From the NCBI RefSeq assembly GCF_009760405.1, contig NZ_WRPP01000018.1, positions 1 to 61,020 of the forward strand: DNA of 61,020 nucleotides. Direction: 5' to 3'. The stretch comes from Nocardia terrae. Its GTDB lineage: Bacteria > Actinomycetota > Actinomycetes > Mycobacteriales > Mycobacteriaceae. This document shows, one piece after another, positions 8,031 through 16,235 of this stretch (position 1 is its first letter; each line of letters begins with the position of its first letter). Both the position numbers and the translations under genes were made by a program. The notes under the pieces were generated by a model. That model did not search any database. It was given only the letters and a program-made list of their open reading frames with translations, and was not told the origin of the DNA.

Positions 8031-9073
8031 GCACGACCGGAACCGAGCCGATGACCGCCGCGACCGATGCGGCGGAGCCCGCGGGCGTGGCAGTGCGGCG
8101 GACGCGAATACCAGTGCGCTGGAGCTCATTACGTGACTTCCTATTGGTGCCGCCGATCCTGCTGGTGCTGGTGGTCGGCTACTTCATCAACACCAGCTTC
8201 GTCTCGGCGGACAACCTGGTGAACGTGCTCACCACCATGAGCGGCATCTCGCTGCTGGTGCTGGCCGAGGTGCTGGTGCTGGTGGTGGGTCGGATGGATC
8301 TGTCGCTGGAGTCCACGTTCGGTCTCGCTCCGGGAGTGGCCATCTGGGTGACCATGGGGACATCCAAGGTCGGGGCGTTCACCTGGGCCTCACCGTGGAT
8401 GGCCATACCCATCGCGTTGCTCACGGGTCTGGTGGTGGGGTTGGTCAACGGGCTGCTGATCGTGCGGTTCGGGCTCAACGGGTTCATCGTCACGCTGGCC
8501 ATGCTGATCGCGCTGCGCGGGCTGCTGACCTTCCTCACCGGCGGCTTCACCCTCACCAAGATTCCGGACGCGGTGGCATGGCTGGGCAATGCGCGGGTGC
8601 TCGACGTACCGGTGAACATCATTGTGTGCCTGCTGCTCTTCGCGGCCGGCTATCTGGTGCTGAACTACACCACAGCCGGTCGAGCCCTGTACGCCGTGGG
8701 CGGCAACGAGGCCGCGGCGCGGGCCGCGGGCATCCGCACCGATCGGGTGGTCATCACGGTGCTGGTGATCGCCGGGGTGCTGGCGGCGGTGGGCGGGCTG
8801 ATCTATACCGGGCAGTTCGCCAGCGTCCAGGTCAGCCAGGGCGACGGGATGATCTTCAATGTCTTCGCCGCCTGCGTGATCGGCGGGGTCTCGCTCAATG
8901 GCGGGCGCGGGTCGGTGCTGGGCGCCTTCTTCGGCATCGCGATCCTCACGCTCATCCAGAAGCTGCTGTCCTACGGCGGGGTCAGCGCCGACTCACTGAA
9001 GTTCATCAATGGCGCACTCATCCTGGTGGCGCTCGTCATCACCCGGATCGCCGGTGGCCGCCGACAGGAGTGA
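8027..9073 (+). CDS. Sugar ABC transporter permease (RbsC family)
   Basis: Membrane channel of the importer, 348 residues. After a 35-residue cytoplasmic leader there are about nine hydrophobic segments beginning FLLVPPILLVLVVGYF. Family marks are VLVVGRMDLSLES, LNGFIVTLAMLIALRG, the EAAARAAGI coupling-loop region that contacts the ATPase, and IGGVSLNGGRGSVLGAFFG. The ATG overlaps the stop of the duplicated frame. It is followed after one base by the mutarotase gene, supporting a single operon. L-fucose as substrate is inferred from the surrounding enzymes. Confidence 0.88.
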   Translation: MSTTGTEPMTAATDAAEPAGVAVRRTRIPVRWSSLRDFLLVPPILLVLVVGYFINTSFVSADNLVNVLTTMSGISLLVLAEVLVLVVGRMDLSLESTFGLAPGVAIWVTMGTSKVGAFTWASPWMAIPIALLTGLVVGLVNGLLIVRFGLNGFIVTLAMLIALRGLLTFLTGGFTLTKIPDAVAWLGNARVLDVPVNIIVCLLLFAAGYLVLNYTTAGRALYAVGGNEAAARAAGIRTDRVVITVLVIAGVLAAVGGLIYTGQFASVQVSQGDGMIFNVFAACVIGGVSLNGGRGSVLGAFFGIAILTLIQKLLSYGGVSADSLKFINGALILVALVITRIAGGRRQE

Positions 9074-9074
9074 C

Positions 9075-9401
9075 ATGCGAATCGCCTTGCACACCAAGCT
9101 GAAACCCGGCGCCGAAGCCGACTACGAGGCCGCCCACCGGCAGGTGCCCGCGGAACTGGTCGCCGCGATTCGCGCGGCCGGGGCCACCGACTGGACGATC
9201 TGGCGCAGCGGGCTGAACCTGTTCCACGTCATCGACTGCGAGAGCTACGACAAGCTGCTCGGGGAACTCGCCGGACTGCCGGTGAACATCGAGTGGCAGC
9301 GCTACATGGGGGCGTTTCTGGCAGTGCCGCACGACTATTCGGACGGTAACGCCGAACTGCCGGTGGTCTGGGATCTCGCGGGGGAGCGCGGCGATGCTTA
9401 G
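9075..9401 (+). CDS. L-rhamnose/L-fucose mutarotase family protein
   Basis: Small dimeric ferredoxin-like-fold enzyme of 108 residues that interconverts sugar anomers so that imported sugar reaches the form used by the dehydrogenase. It resembles RhaM: His21 in EAAHRQVP corresponds to the catalytic His22 of RhaM, followed by GATDWTIWRSGLNLFHVI and the C-terminal WQRYMGAFL motif. CAGGAG lies four bases before the ATG. It overlaps the aldo/keto reductase gene by 8 bases. Fucose rather than rhamnose is inferred from the FucD-type dehydratase in the operon. Confidence 0.85.
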   Translation: MRIALHTKLKPGAEADYEAAHRQVPAELVAAIRAAGATDWTIWRSGLNLFHVIDCESYDKLLGELAGLPVNIEWQRYMGAFLAVPHDYSDGNAELPVVWDLAGERGDA

Positions 9402-10350
9402 CCGATCCGCTGCCCGGCCGCAGCCGCTCACCTTGCCCGGCCTGCCCGGGGTCGTCCTCGGCGGCGCGGGATACGCCGGGCTGTTCCGGCCGGTGGGCGC
9501 CGCGGCCGCCCGCGAGGCGCTGAACAATGCCTGGCAGACGGGAATTCGCGCCTTCGACACCGCGCCGCACTACGGTGCGGGACAGGGGGAGGAACGGCTG
9601 CGGCCGTTCCTGCGCGGCCGCGAGCGCACCGACTACTGGGTGTGCACCAAGGTCGGCAGGCTGCTGCGCGAGGATCCGCTGGCCGTCGACGGCACGGACG
9701 GGTTCTACGGAGCGCCGAAACGGTCACGGCGCAGGGACTATTCGGCGCTGGGCGTGCGCAGATCCCTCGCAGATTCGCTGGCGCGGCTCGGCCTCGACCA
9801 CGTGGACATGCTGCTCGTGCACGATCCCGAGGACCACCTGGAGCAGGCGCTGCGCTCGGCCGTGCCGGAAATGGTCCGCATGCGCGAGCAGGGGCTGACC
9901 GCGGGGATCGGCGTGGGCGTCAACACGGTCGAGACCGCTCTGCGTTTCGCGCGCGAAGCCCCGATCGACTGCGTGCTCATCGCCGGTCGCTACACCCTGC
10001 TGGACCGGCGCGCCGAGGCCGAACTCCTCCCCGAATGCGCACGCCGCGGCATCGCCGTTCTGGTCGGCGGTGTGCTCAACAGCGGGATCCTCGCGGATCC
10101 GTTGCGCCGCACCACCTTCGACTACGAGACCGCCGATTTCCAGGTGCTCGCCCGGGCCCGGGACATGGCCCGCGTCTGCGCCGATTACGGTGTCCCGCTC
10201 CGCGCCGCCGCCCTGCAATTCCCCCGGCGGCACTCCGCCGTCACCGCCACCGTGCTCGGTGCCGGCACCGCCGCGGAGATCGCCGACAGCTTCGAGATGC
10301 TGAACACGCCCGTGCCGGAACGACTCTGGCACGACCTCGGATGCGCGTGA
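9394..10350 (+). CDS. Aldo/keto reductase, predicted L-fucose (D-threo-aldose) 1-dehydrogenase
   Basis: Predicted to oxidise L-fucose at C1 to L-fucono-lactone with NAD(P). The 318-residue protein has the AKR catalytic tetrad: Asp55 and Tyr60 in FDTAPHYGAGQGEERL, Lys86 in CTKVG and His143 in LLVHDPED. The long DPLAVDGTDGFYGAPK insertion after the Lys strand is typical of the pyridoxal 4-dehydrogenase/D-threo-aldose dehydrogenase subgroup. It is the last gene of the fucD operon and converges on the GntR gene. Without it no other enzyme in the locus would perform the first oxidation. Confidence 0.85.
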   Translation: MLSRSAARPQPLTLPGLPGVVLGGAGYAGLFRPVGAAAAREALNNAWQTGIRAFDTAPHYGAGQGEERLRPFLRGRERTDYWVCTKVGRLLREDPLAVDGTDGFYGAPKRSRRRDYSALGVRRSLADSLARLGLDHVDMLLVHDPEDHLEQALRSAVPEMVRMREQGLTAGIGVGVNTVETALRFAREAPIDCVLIAGRYTLLDRRAEAELLPECARRGIAVLVGGVLNSGILADPLRRTTFDYETADFQVLARARDMARVCADYGVPLRAAALQFPRRHSAVTATVLGAGTAAEIADSFEMLNTPVPERLWHDLGCA

Positions 10351-10406
10351 CAACCAGCGTGGGCTCGGGTGGCGCGCCGGGTTCAACCGGTTACGCGGGC
10401 CTCACC

Positions 10407-10635
10407 GGGCGCGTGGGTTCAGCGGGTGGTGCGGGCTCAATCGGCCGCGTGGACTCATTCGGCGGAGCAGGCTCCATCGGGCGTGTGGGTTCAGCGGGTG
10501 GTGGGGGCTCGGTCGGCCGCGTGGACTCATTCGGCGGGGCGGGCTTCATCGGGCGCGTGGGTTCAGCGGGTGGTGGGGGCTCGGTCGGCCGCGTGGACTC
10601 AACCGGCGGGGCAGGCTCAACCGGCCGCGCGGGCC
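10407..10635. repeat. 36-bp tandem repeat (minisatellite) between convergent genes
   Basis: Six complete 36-bp units start at 10407, 10443, 10479, 10515, 10551 and 10587, with a partial seventh at 10623. Units alternate between two versions (beginning GGGCGCGTGGGTTC and GGCCGCGTGGACTC), giving a 72-bp higher-order repeat. The period is a multiple of three, so all frames stay open and encode 12-residue repeats (GRVGSAGGxGSI / GRVDSxGGAGSx). The array fills the gap between the aldo/keto reductase and GntR genes; its last unit supplies the GntR stop codon. Confidence 0.9.
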
Positions 10636-11288
10636 AGCCATTCCATGACGCCCGCGACGTGGGCGAGGGCGCGGGCGTGGGCGAGTTCGGGATCGTGGGC
10701 GGCGATGGCGTCGCAGATGGCGCGGTGCTCGGCGACGGTGCGCTCGAACGCGCCCTCCTCGGTGACGCCGCGCCAGATGCGGGCCCGGGTGGTGGGCATG
10801 GACAGCGAATCCAGCAGGGAGGCCAGGACTTTGTTGCCGGAGGCGGTGGCGATGGCCGCGTGGAAGCTCAGGTCCAGGGCCAGCAGGTCGGTGACCGAGG
10901 AGCTGGGCGGGGGCTCGGCCAGCGCGCGCAGGTGCTCGATCTCGGCCTCGGACATGCGCTGGGCGGCCAGCGCCGTTGCGGCGGGTTCCAGGATGCGGCG
11001 CACCCCGAGGATGTCGAGCACCGAATCGTCCTGGTGGAATTCGAGCAGGAAGCTCATGGCGTCCAGCAGCGAATTCGGTTCCAGGCTGGAGACATACGTG
11101 CCGTCGCCCTGACGGACGTCCAGGATGCGCACCAGCGACAGCGCCCGCACCGCCTCCCGCAGCGAATTGCGCGAGACCCCCAGTTCGGCGGCGAGGTCGG
11201 CCTCGCGGGGCAGTCTCGAACCCGGCCGCAGATCGCCGGAGACGATCTTGGCCTTGATTCGCGCTATCGCATCGTCGGTGACCGACAA
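10617..11288 (-). CDS. GntR/FadR (FCD) family transcriptional regulator of the fucose locus
   Basis: DNA-binding regulator of about 223 residues. The N-terminal winged helix-turn-helix has IVSGDLRPGSRLPREADLAAELGVSRNSLREAVRAL and the wing GDGTYV; the C-terminal FCD effector domain has EVRRILEP-like VRRILEPAATALAA, the metal-binding DLSFHAAIATASGN and AEHRAICDAI. No ATG fits the domain start; TTG 11288 is chosen because GGGGA lies eight bases upstream. Only 32 bp separate it from the divergent lactonase gene. FCD regulators usually release DNA when bound by a sugar acid; 2-keto-3-deoxy-L-fuconate or L-fuconate are reasonable guesses. Confidence 0.82.
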   Translation of the reverse strand: MSVTDDAIARIKAKIVSGDLRPGSRLPREADLAAELGVSRNSLREAVRALSLVRILDVRQGDGTYVSSLEPNSLLDAMSFLLEFHQDDSVLDILGVRRILEPAATALAAQRMSEAEIEHLRALAEPPPSSSVTDLLALDLSFHAAIATASGNKVLASLLDSLSMPTTRARIWRGVTEEGAFERTVAEHRAICDAIAAHDPELAHARALAHVAGVMEWLARAAG

Positions 11289-11320
11289 GACCGATTCCCC
11301 ACTTTCCAGGATGGGACTGC

Positions 11321-12172
11321 ATGCCTCCGATGACTGTAGACGCTCACGTGCATATTTGGGACATCGACGGTGGAAAGTTCGACGTCGAGTACGACTGGCT
11401 CGAGAAAACATCGGATGTCTTGTACCGGACCTACACCCTCGACGACCTCGCGCCGCAGCTGTCCGAATTCGAGGTCGGCGCACTCGTGCTGGTGCAGGCC
11501 GCCGACTCGCTCGCCGAGACCCGCACCCTGATCGACGCCGCCGAGCGCGCGCCGCTGCCGACCGCCGTCGTCGGCTGGCTGCCGTTGCACGACCCCGCCC
11601 GCACCGCCGCGGAACTGGACGGCCCGCCACCCCCGGCGCTGGTCGGCGTCCGGCACCTCATCCACCGCGACCCCGACCCGGTATGGCTGCTGCGCCAAGA
11701 GGTTTCGGAGAGCCTGGCGCTGCTCGCGGACGCCGGGCTGGTCTTCGACGCGGTCGCCGAACGACCCGATCTGGTGGCGCAGATTCCGGTGATCGCCGCA
11801 GCGCACCCCACGCTCACGATCGTCCTCGACCATCTGGGCAAACCGCCGATCGCCGAACGCGGCTGGCAGCCGTGGGCCGATCTGCTGGCGGAGGCCGCGG
11901 CCTGCCCGAACGTGGTGGCCAAGCTCTCCGGCCTGGCGACGGTCTCCGCGCCGGGCTTCACGGCCGCGGACTGGCAGCCCTACGTCGATCACGCGCTGTC
12001 GGTGTTCGGGCCGGATCGAATTCTCGCGGGCGGGGACTGGCCGTTCACGCTCACCGCCGCCACGTATCGCAAGGTCTGGCGGACCACCCTCGAAACCCTG
12101 ACCACACTGTCTCCCGCCGACCGCACCGCGGTGCTGACGGAGACCGCCCGCCGGATCTACCGGCTGCCCTGA
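11321..12172 (+). CDS. Amidohydrolase-2 family L-fucono-lactonase
   Basis: Predicted to open L-fucono-lactone to L-fuconate. The 283-residue TIM-barrel amidohydrolase begins with the metal motif VDAHVHIWD, continues with GVRHLIHRDPDPVWLLR, the strand VLDHLGKPP and ends with catalytic Asp in GGDWPF, the pattern of characterised L-fuconolactonases and L-rhamnono-lactonases. ATG 11321 or ATG 11330 could start. It is followed 28 bases later by the FAH-family hydrolase gene. A perfect copy of the locus palindrome lies inside its 5' coding region at 11408-11418. Confidence 0.87.
   Translation: MPPMTVDAHVHIWDIDGGKFDVEYDWLEKTSDVLYRTYTLDDLAPQLSEFEVGALVLVQAADSLAETRTLIDAAERAPLPTAVVGWLPLHDPARTAAELDGPPPPALVGVRHLIHRDPDPVWLLRQEVSESLALLADAGLVFDAVAERPDLVAQIPVIAAAHPTLTIVLDHLGKPPIAERGWQPWADLLAEAAACPNVVAKLSGLATVSAPGFTAADWQPYVDHALSVFGPDRILAGGDWPFTLTAATYRKVWRTTLETLTTLSPADRTAVLTETARRIYRLP
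11408..11418. promoter_or_regulatory. Candidate GntR operator ACATCGGATGT inside the lactonase gene
   Basis: The same 11-mer as at 3777-3787, reading ACATC-G-GATGT. It encodes part of KTSDVLY but lies 120 bp upstream of the divergent GntR start codon, a normal place for an autoregulatory site. Repetition of an 11-mer in the same locus makes chance less likely but does not exclude it. Confidence 0.5.
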
Positions 12173-12200
12173 CCAATTCGACAGAATCCGGAGAACACGA

Positions 12201-13070
12201 ATGAAGCTGCAGCGCGTGGGGGAACCCGGCCGGGAACGGCCGATCCTGCTCGGCGCGGACGGGCAGGCATACGATCTGACGCCCGTGACCGCCGATATCG
12301 ACGGCCACTTCCTGGCGGGCGGCGGCATCGCGGCCGCCGCCGCGGCGCTCGACGCCGGTCGCCTGCCCCGCATCGACATCACCGGCCGTCGCGTCGGTGC
12401 GCCGGTGGCGCGGCCGGGAGCGGTGTGGTGCATCGGCATGAACTATGCCGCGCACGCCGCCGAATCCGGTGCGCTGCCGCCGGAGACGCCCGTCGTCTTC
12501 TTCAAGACGCCCAATACCGTGGTGGGCCCGTACGACGAGGTCCTCATCCCGCGCGGTTCGGACCGCACCGACTGGGAGGTGGAGCTCGCGGTGGTGATCG
12601 GTTCGCGTGCCCGCTATCTCGACTCGCCCGAGGAGGCATGGAAGTGCATCGCGGGCTACACCATCTCCAACGATGTCTCCGAGCGCCGCTTCCAGCTCGA
12701 GGAGTCCGGCGGGCAATGGTCCAAGGGCAAGTGCTGCGAGACCTTCAACCCGCTGGGTCCGGCGCTGGTCCCCGCCGCCGAACTCGATCCCAAGGATCTG
12801 CGGCTGCGCTCCTTCGTCAATGGCGAGCCGCGCCAGGACTCCAGCACCGCGGACCTGATCTTCGACGTCGCGTATCTGGTCTGGCACCTGTCCCAGTTCG
12901 CGGTGCTCGAACCCGGTGACATCCTCAATACCGGCACCCCCGAGGGGGTCGCGCTGTCCGGCCGCTTCCCCTACCTGCGCCCCGGCGATGTCGTCGAGCT
13001 CGAGATCGAGGGCATCGGCCGCATGCGCCAGCGCCTGCGTGCCGCCGACCAGCCCGCGGTCACACCCTGA
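12201..13070 (+). CDS. FAH-family hydrolase, predicted 2,4-diketo-3-deoxy-L-fuconate hydrolase
   Basis: Predicted C-C bond hydrolase releasing pyruvate and L-lactate from the 2,4-diketo acid. The 289-residue product has the FAH fold: IGMNYAAHA, FFKTPNTVVGPYD, the metal-binding DWEVELAVVIG and SNDVSERRFQ, KCCETFNPLGP, and TGTPEGVAL. It resembles LRA6-type hydrolases of the non-phosphorylating rhamnose and fucose routes. Cotranscribed with the lactonase gene. Fumarylpyruvate or homoprotocatechuate-type substrates are family alternatives, but the neighbours favour the fucose product. Confidence 0.88.
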   Translation: MKLQRVGEPGRERPILLGADGQAYDLTPVTADIDGHFLAGGGIAAAAAALDAGRLPRIDITGRRVGAPVARPGAVWCIGMNYAAHAAESGALPPETPVVFFKTPNTVVGPYDEVLIPRGSDRTDWEVELAVVIGSRARYLDSPEEAWKCIAGYTISNDVSERRFQLEESGGQWSKGKCCETFNPLGPALVPAAELDPKDLRLRSFVNGEPRQDSSTADLIFDVAYLVWHLSQFAVLEPGDILNTGTPEGVALSGRFPYLRPGDVVELEIEGIGRMRQRLRAADQPAVTP

Positions 13071-13177
13071 ACGCCGCGGGCTCGCGAAAGAATCGGTGCG
13101 GCTGCGGGCGGGCAACAATGTCTGGTTTCGGAGGGTTCGGCCGCATGTCGGATCTGCGTGACATGTAATTTGAAAGA

Positions 13178-16100
13178 ATGGTTCGGCCACCGACTGCTCG
13201 TTCCGCTGTGCCCGGTGTTGGACGGCTCGGTTTGCTCGAGCCGTCGGCTGCCGACTCCCTGCGGGAGTTGGCCTGGGACAATGTGGACAGCGTCCCGCTG
13301 CTGTGGGCGCTGTCTCGTTCCCCCGACGCCGACCTGGCGCTGCTGACCCTCATCCGGTTGCGGGAGCAGCTCGGGAGCGACTGGGCCGCACTGGATTACG
13401 AGCTGCGGCGCAATGCCGCGCTGCGGGGGCGGCTGTTCGCGCTGATCGGGTCGTCGAGCGCGTTCGCCGATCACCTGGTGGCCGATCCGCCGGCGTGGCA
13501 GCTGCTGAAACGGCCCACGCTGCCGGGGCGCGCGGAGTTGCTGGCGGATCTGCTGGACTCGGTCAAGGCCGAGCCCGAGAACGGGCCCAACGCCGGGCCC
13601 ATGCTGTATCGGGCGCAGGTGACGGGGCCGGAGGCGATCGCCTTGCTGCGCAAGCGGTATCGCGATCAGCTCATGCTGCTGGCCGCCATCGACCTGGCCG
13701 CCACCGTCGAGAACGAGCCCGTGCTGCCGTATCAGCAGGTGGGGCAGCATCTCACCGATCTGGCCGACACGGCGCTCACCGCGGCGCTGTCGGTGGCGGT
13801 GGCGCGGGTGTGCGCCGAACGCGACGTGCCGGTGCGGCTGGCCGTCATCGCCATGGGCAAATGCGGTGCGCGGGAACTCAATTACGTCTCCGACGTGGAC
13901 GTCATCTTCGTCGCCGAACCCGCCGACACCACCGCCACCCGGCTCGCCGCCGAGATGATGAGCGTGGGCAGCGCGGCCTTCTTCGAGATCGACGCGGCGC
14001 TGCGGCCCGAGGGCAAGGCGGGGGCGCTGGTGCGCACCCTGGAATCGCACATCGCCTACTACAAGCGCTGGGCGCGGACCTGGGAGTTCCAGGCGCTGCT
14101 CAAGATGCGGCCCGCCAGCGGGGATCTGGAACTGGGCGAGCAGTATCGAGAGGCGCTGATGCCCATGGTGTGGGCGGCCTCCGAGCGGCCCGACTTCGTG
14201 GCCGACGTGCAGGCCATGCGGCGGCGGGTCGAGGACCTGGTCCCCGCCGATCTGCGCGAACGCGAGCTCAAACTGGGGCACGGCAGTCTGCGCGACGTCG
14301 AATTCGCCGTGCAGCTGCTGCAATTGGTGCACGGCAAGGCCGACGAATCGCTGCACGTGCAGGGCACCGTGGAGGCGCTCACGGCGCTGGCCGCGGGCGG
14401 CTACGTGGGCCGCGACGACGCCGCCAACCTCACCGCCTCCTACGAATTCCTGCGCCTGCTCGAACACCGTTTGCAGCTGCAGAAACTCAAGCGCACCCAC
14501 ACCCTGCCCGCCCCCGAGGACGAGGAGGGCATGCGCTGGTTGGCCCGCGCCGCGCACATGCGGCCCGACGGGCGCCAGGACGCGGTCGGGGTGCTGACCA
14601 GCGAGATCAAACGCAATGCCATGCGGGTGCGACGCCTGCACGCCAAGCTGTTCTACCGGCCGCTGCTGGAATCGGTGGCGCGGCTCGACGCCGACAATCT
14701 GCGGCTCAGCCCCGAGGCGGCGGTGCGGCAGCTGGCCGCGCTCGGTTATGTCGCACCGGAGAACGCGCTCGGGCATCTGAAGGCGCTGACCGGGGAGGTC
14801 GGGCGCAAGGGCCGGATTCAGGCGCTGCTGCTGCCCACCCTGCTCGAATGGCTCGGCGAGACACCGAATCCCGACGCGGGCCTGCTCGCCTACCGGCGGG
14901 TGTCGGAGGGCCTCGACAACGAGATCTGGTTCCTGCGCGAACTGCGCGACGAAGGGGCCATCGCGCAGCGGCTGATGATCGTGCTCGGGTCGTCGGCGTA
15001 TCTGCCCGACCTGCTGATCAACGCGCCCGAGACCATCCGCATGTACGCCGACGGGCCGGACGGGCCGCTGCTGCTGGCCACCCAGCCCTCCGATGTGGCG
15101 CGTGGAATCCTCTCCGGCGCAAGCCGTTACGACGACCCGAAGCGGGCCGTCGCGACGGCCCGGTCGCTGCGCCGCCACGAACTGGCGCGGGTGGCCTCCG
15201 CTGATGTGCTCGGCATGCTCGATGTCGCGCAGGTGTGCGAGGCGCTGTCCTCGGTGTGGATCGCGACCTTGGAAGCCGCGCTGCAGGCCGTGATTCGGGC
15301 CAGTGAGGCCGAACTCGGCAGGCCCGCGCCCGCGGATTTCGCGGTCATCGGGATGGGGCGTCTGGGCGGGATGGAACTCGGCTACGGCTCGGACGCCGAC
15401 GTGATCTTCGTCTGCGACCCGCGCCCGGGCGAGGACGAGACCGTCGCGGTGAAGTGGGCGATCGGCGTCGCCGAACAGGTGCAACGATTGTTGGGCGCAC
15501 CCAGCACCGATCCGCCGCTGCAGGTCGACGCCGGGCTGCGGCCCGAGGGCCGCAACGGCGCACTGGTCCGCACCCTGGCCGCCTACGCCGCCTACTACGA
15601 GAACTGGGCGCAGTCCTGGGAAGTCCAGGCGCTGCTGCGCGCGCATCAGGTGGCGGGCGACCGCGACCTCGGAATCCGCTTCCTGCGCACCATCGATCCC
15701 ATCCGCTACCCCGAGGGCGGCATGTCCCCCGAGGGCGTGCGCGAGATCCGCCGCATCAAGGCCCGCGTCGACTCCGAACGCCTCCCGCGCGGCGCCAACC
15801 CCGCCACCCACACCAAACTGGGCCGCGGCGGCCTCGCCGACATCGAATGGACCGTCCAACTCCTGCAACTGCTGCATGCCAACGAGGTCCCCGCACTCCA
15901 CAACACCTCCACCCTCGAATCCCTCGACGCCATCGAACGCGCCGAACTCATCGACGCCGCCGACGCCGCCCTCCTCCGCGACGCCTGGCTCACCGCCACC
16001 AAGGCCCGCAACGCGCTGGTCCTGGTCCGAGGCAAACCCGCCGACCAACTCCCCGGCCCCGGCACCCTGCTGTCGGCCATCGCCCGGGTGGCGGGCTGGC

Positions 16101-16192
16101 CCACCGACGACGGCAGCGAATTCCTCGACCACTACATGCGCGTCACCCGCCGCGCGAAAACAGTGGTGGAAAGAGTCTTCGGCGGCGAATAG
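13178..16192 (+). CDS. glnE: Bifunctional glutamine synthetase adenylyltransferase/deadenylase
   Basis: Controls glutamine synthetase by attaching or removing AMP at its regulatory tyrosine. The 1004-residue protein has the two expected nucleotidyltransferase domains: the N-terminal one with GARELNYVSDVDVIFVAE (about 230) and the C-terminal one with GGMELGYGSDADVIFVCD (about 729), each followed by ALRPEG/GLRPEG and a helical linker (KLGHGSLRDVEFAVQLLQL, KLGRGGLADIEWTVQLLQL). The target tyrosine is present in GlnA1 of this window. Full length. The ATG has only a weak purine stretch upstream. In mycobacteria it follows glnA2 directly; here the fucose locus separates them. Confidence 0.96.
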   Translation: MVRPPTARSAVPGVGRLGLLEPSAADSLRELAWDNVDSVPLLWALSRSPDADLALLTLIRLREQLGSDWAALDYELRRNAALRGRLFALIGSSSAFADHLVADPPAWQLLKRPTLPGRAELLADLLDSVKAEPENGPNAGPMLYRAQVTGPEAIALLRKRYRDQLMLLAAIDLAATVENEPVLPYQQVGQHLTDLADTALTAALSVAVARVCAERDVPVRLAVIAMGKCGARELNYVSDVDVIFVAEPADTTATRLAAEMMSVGSAAFFEIDAALRPEGKAGALVRTLESHIAYYKRWARTWEFQALLKMRPASGDLELGEQYREALMPMVWAASERPDFVADVQAMRRRVEDLVPADLRERELKLGHGSLRDVEFAVQLLQLVHGKADESLHVQGTVEALTALAAGGYVGRDDAANLTASYEFLRLLEHRLQLQKLKRTHTLPAPEDEEGMRWLARAAHMRPDGRQDAVGVLTSEIKRNAMRVRRLHAKLFYRPLLESVARLDADNLRLSPEAAVRQLAALGYVAPENALGHLKALTGEVGRKGRIQALLLPTLLEWLGETPNPDAGLLAYRRVSEGLDNEIWFLRELRDEGAIAQRLMIVLGSSAYLPDLLINAPETIRMYADGPDGPLLLATQPSDVARGILSGASRYDDPKRAVATARSLRRHELARVASADVLGMLDVAQVCEALSSVWIATLEAALQAVIRASEAELGRPAPADFAVIGMGRLGGMELGYGSDADVIFVCDPRPGEDETVAVKWAIGVAEQVQRLLGAPSTDPPLQVDAGLRPEGRNGALVRTLAAYAAYYENWAQSWEVQALLRAHQVAGDRDLGIRFLRTIDPIRYPEGGMSPEGVREIRRIKARVDSERLPRGANPATHTKLGRGGLADIEWTVQLLQLLHANEVPALHNTSTLESLDAIERAELIDAADAALLRDAWLTATKARNALVLVRGKPADQLPGPGTLLSAIARVAGWPTDDGSEFLDHYMRVTRRAKTVVERVFGGE

Positions 16193-16235
16193 GGCAAGGT
16201 CCACGCGGCGAGCAACCGAGTGGTCGGCCGCGGGC

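Noticed and set aside
10407..10635. CRISPR array
   Set aside because: Units are directly adjacent with no unique spacers, and no cas gene is present.
9642..11333. Long plus-strand frame encoding 12-residue Gly-rich repeats, resembling a PE-PGRS or collagen-like protein
   Set aside because: It overlaps the aldo/keto reductase in another frame and the GntR gene antisense, has no ribosome site, and stays open only because the 36-bp repeat and GC-rich genes lack stops.
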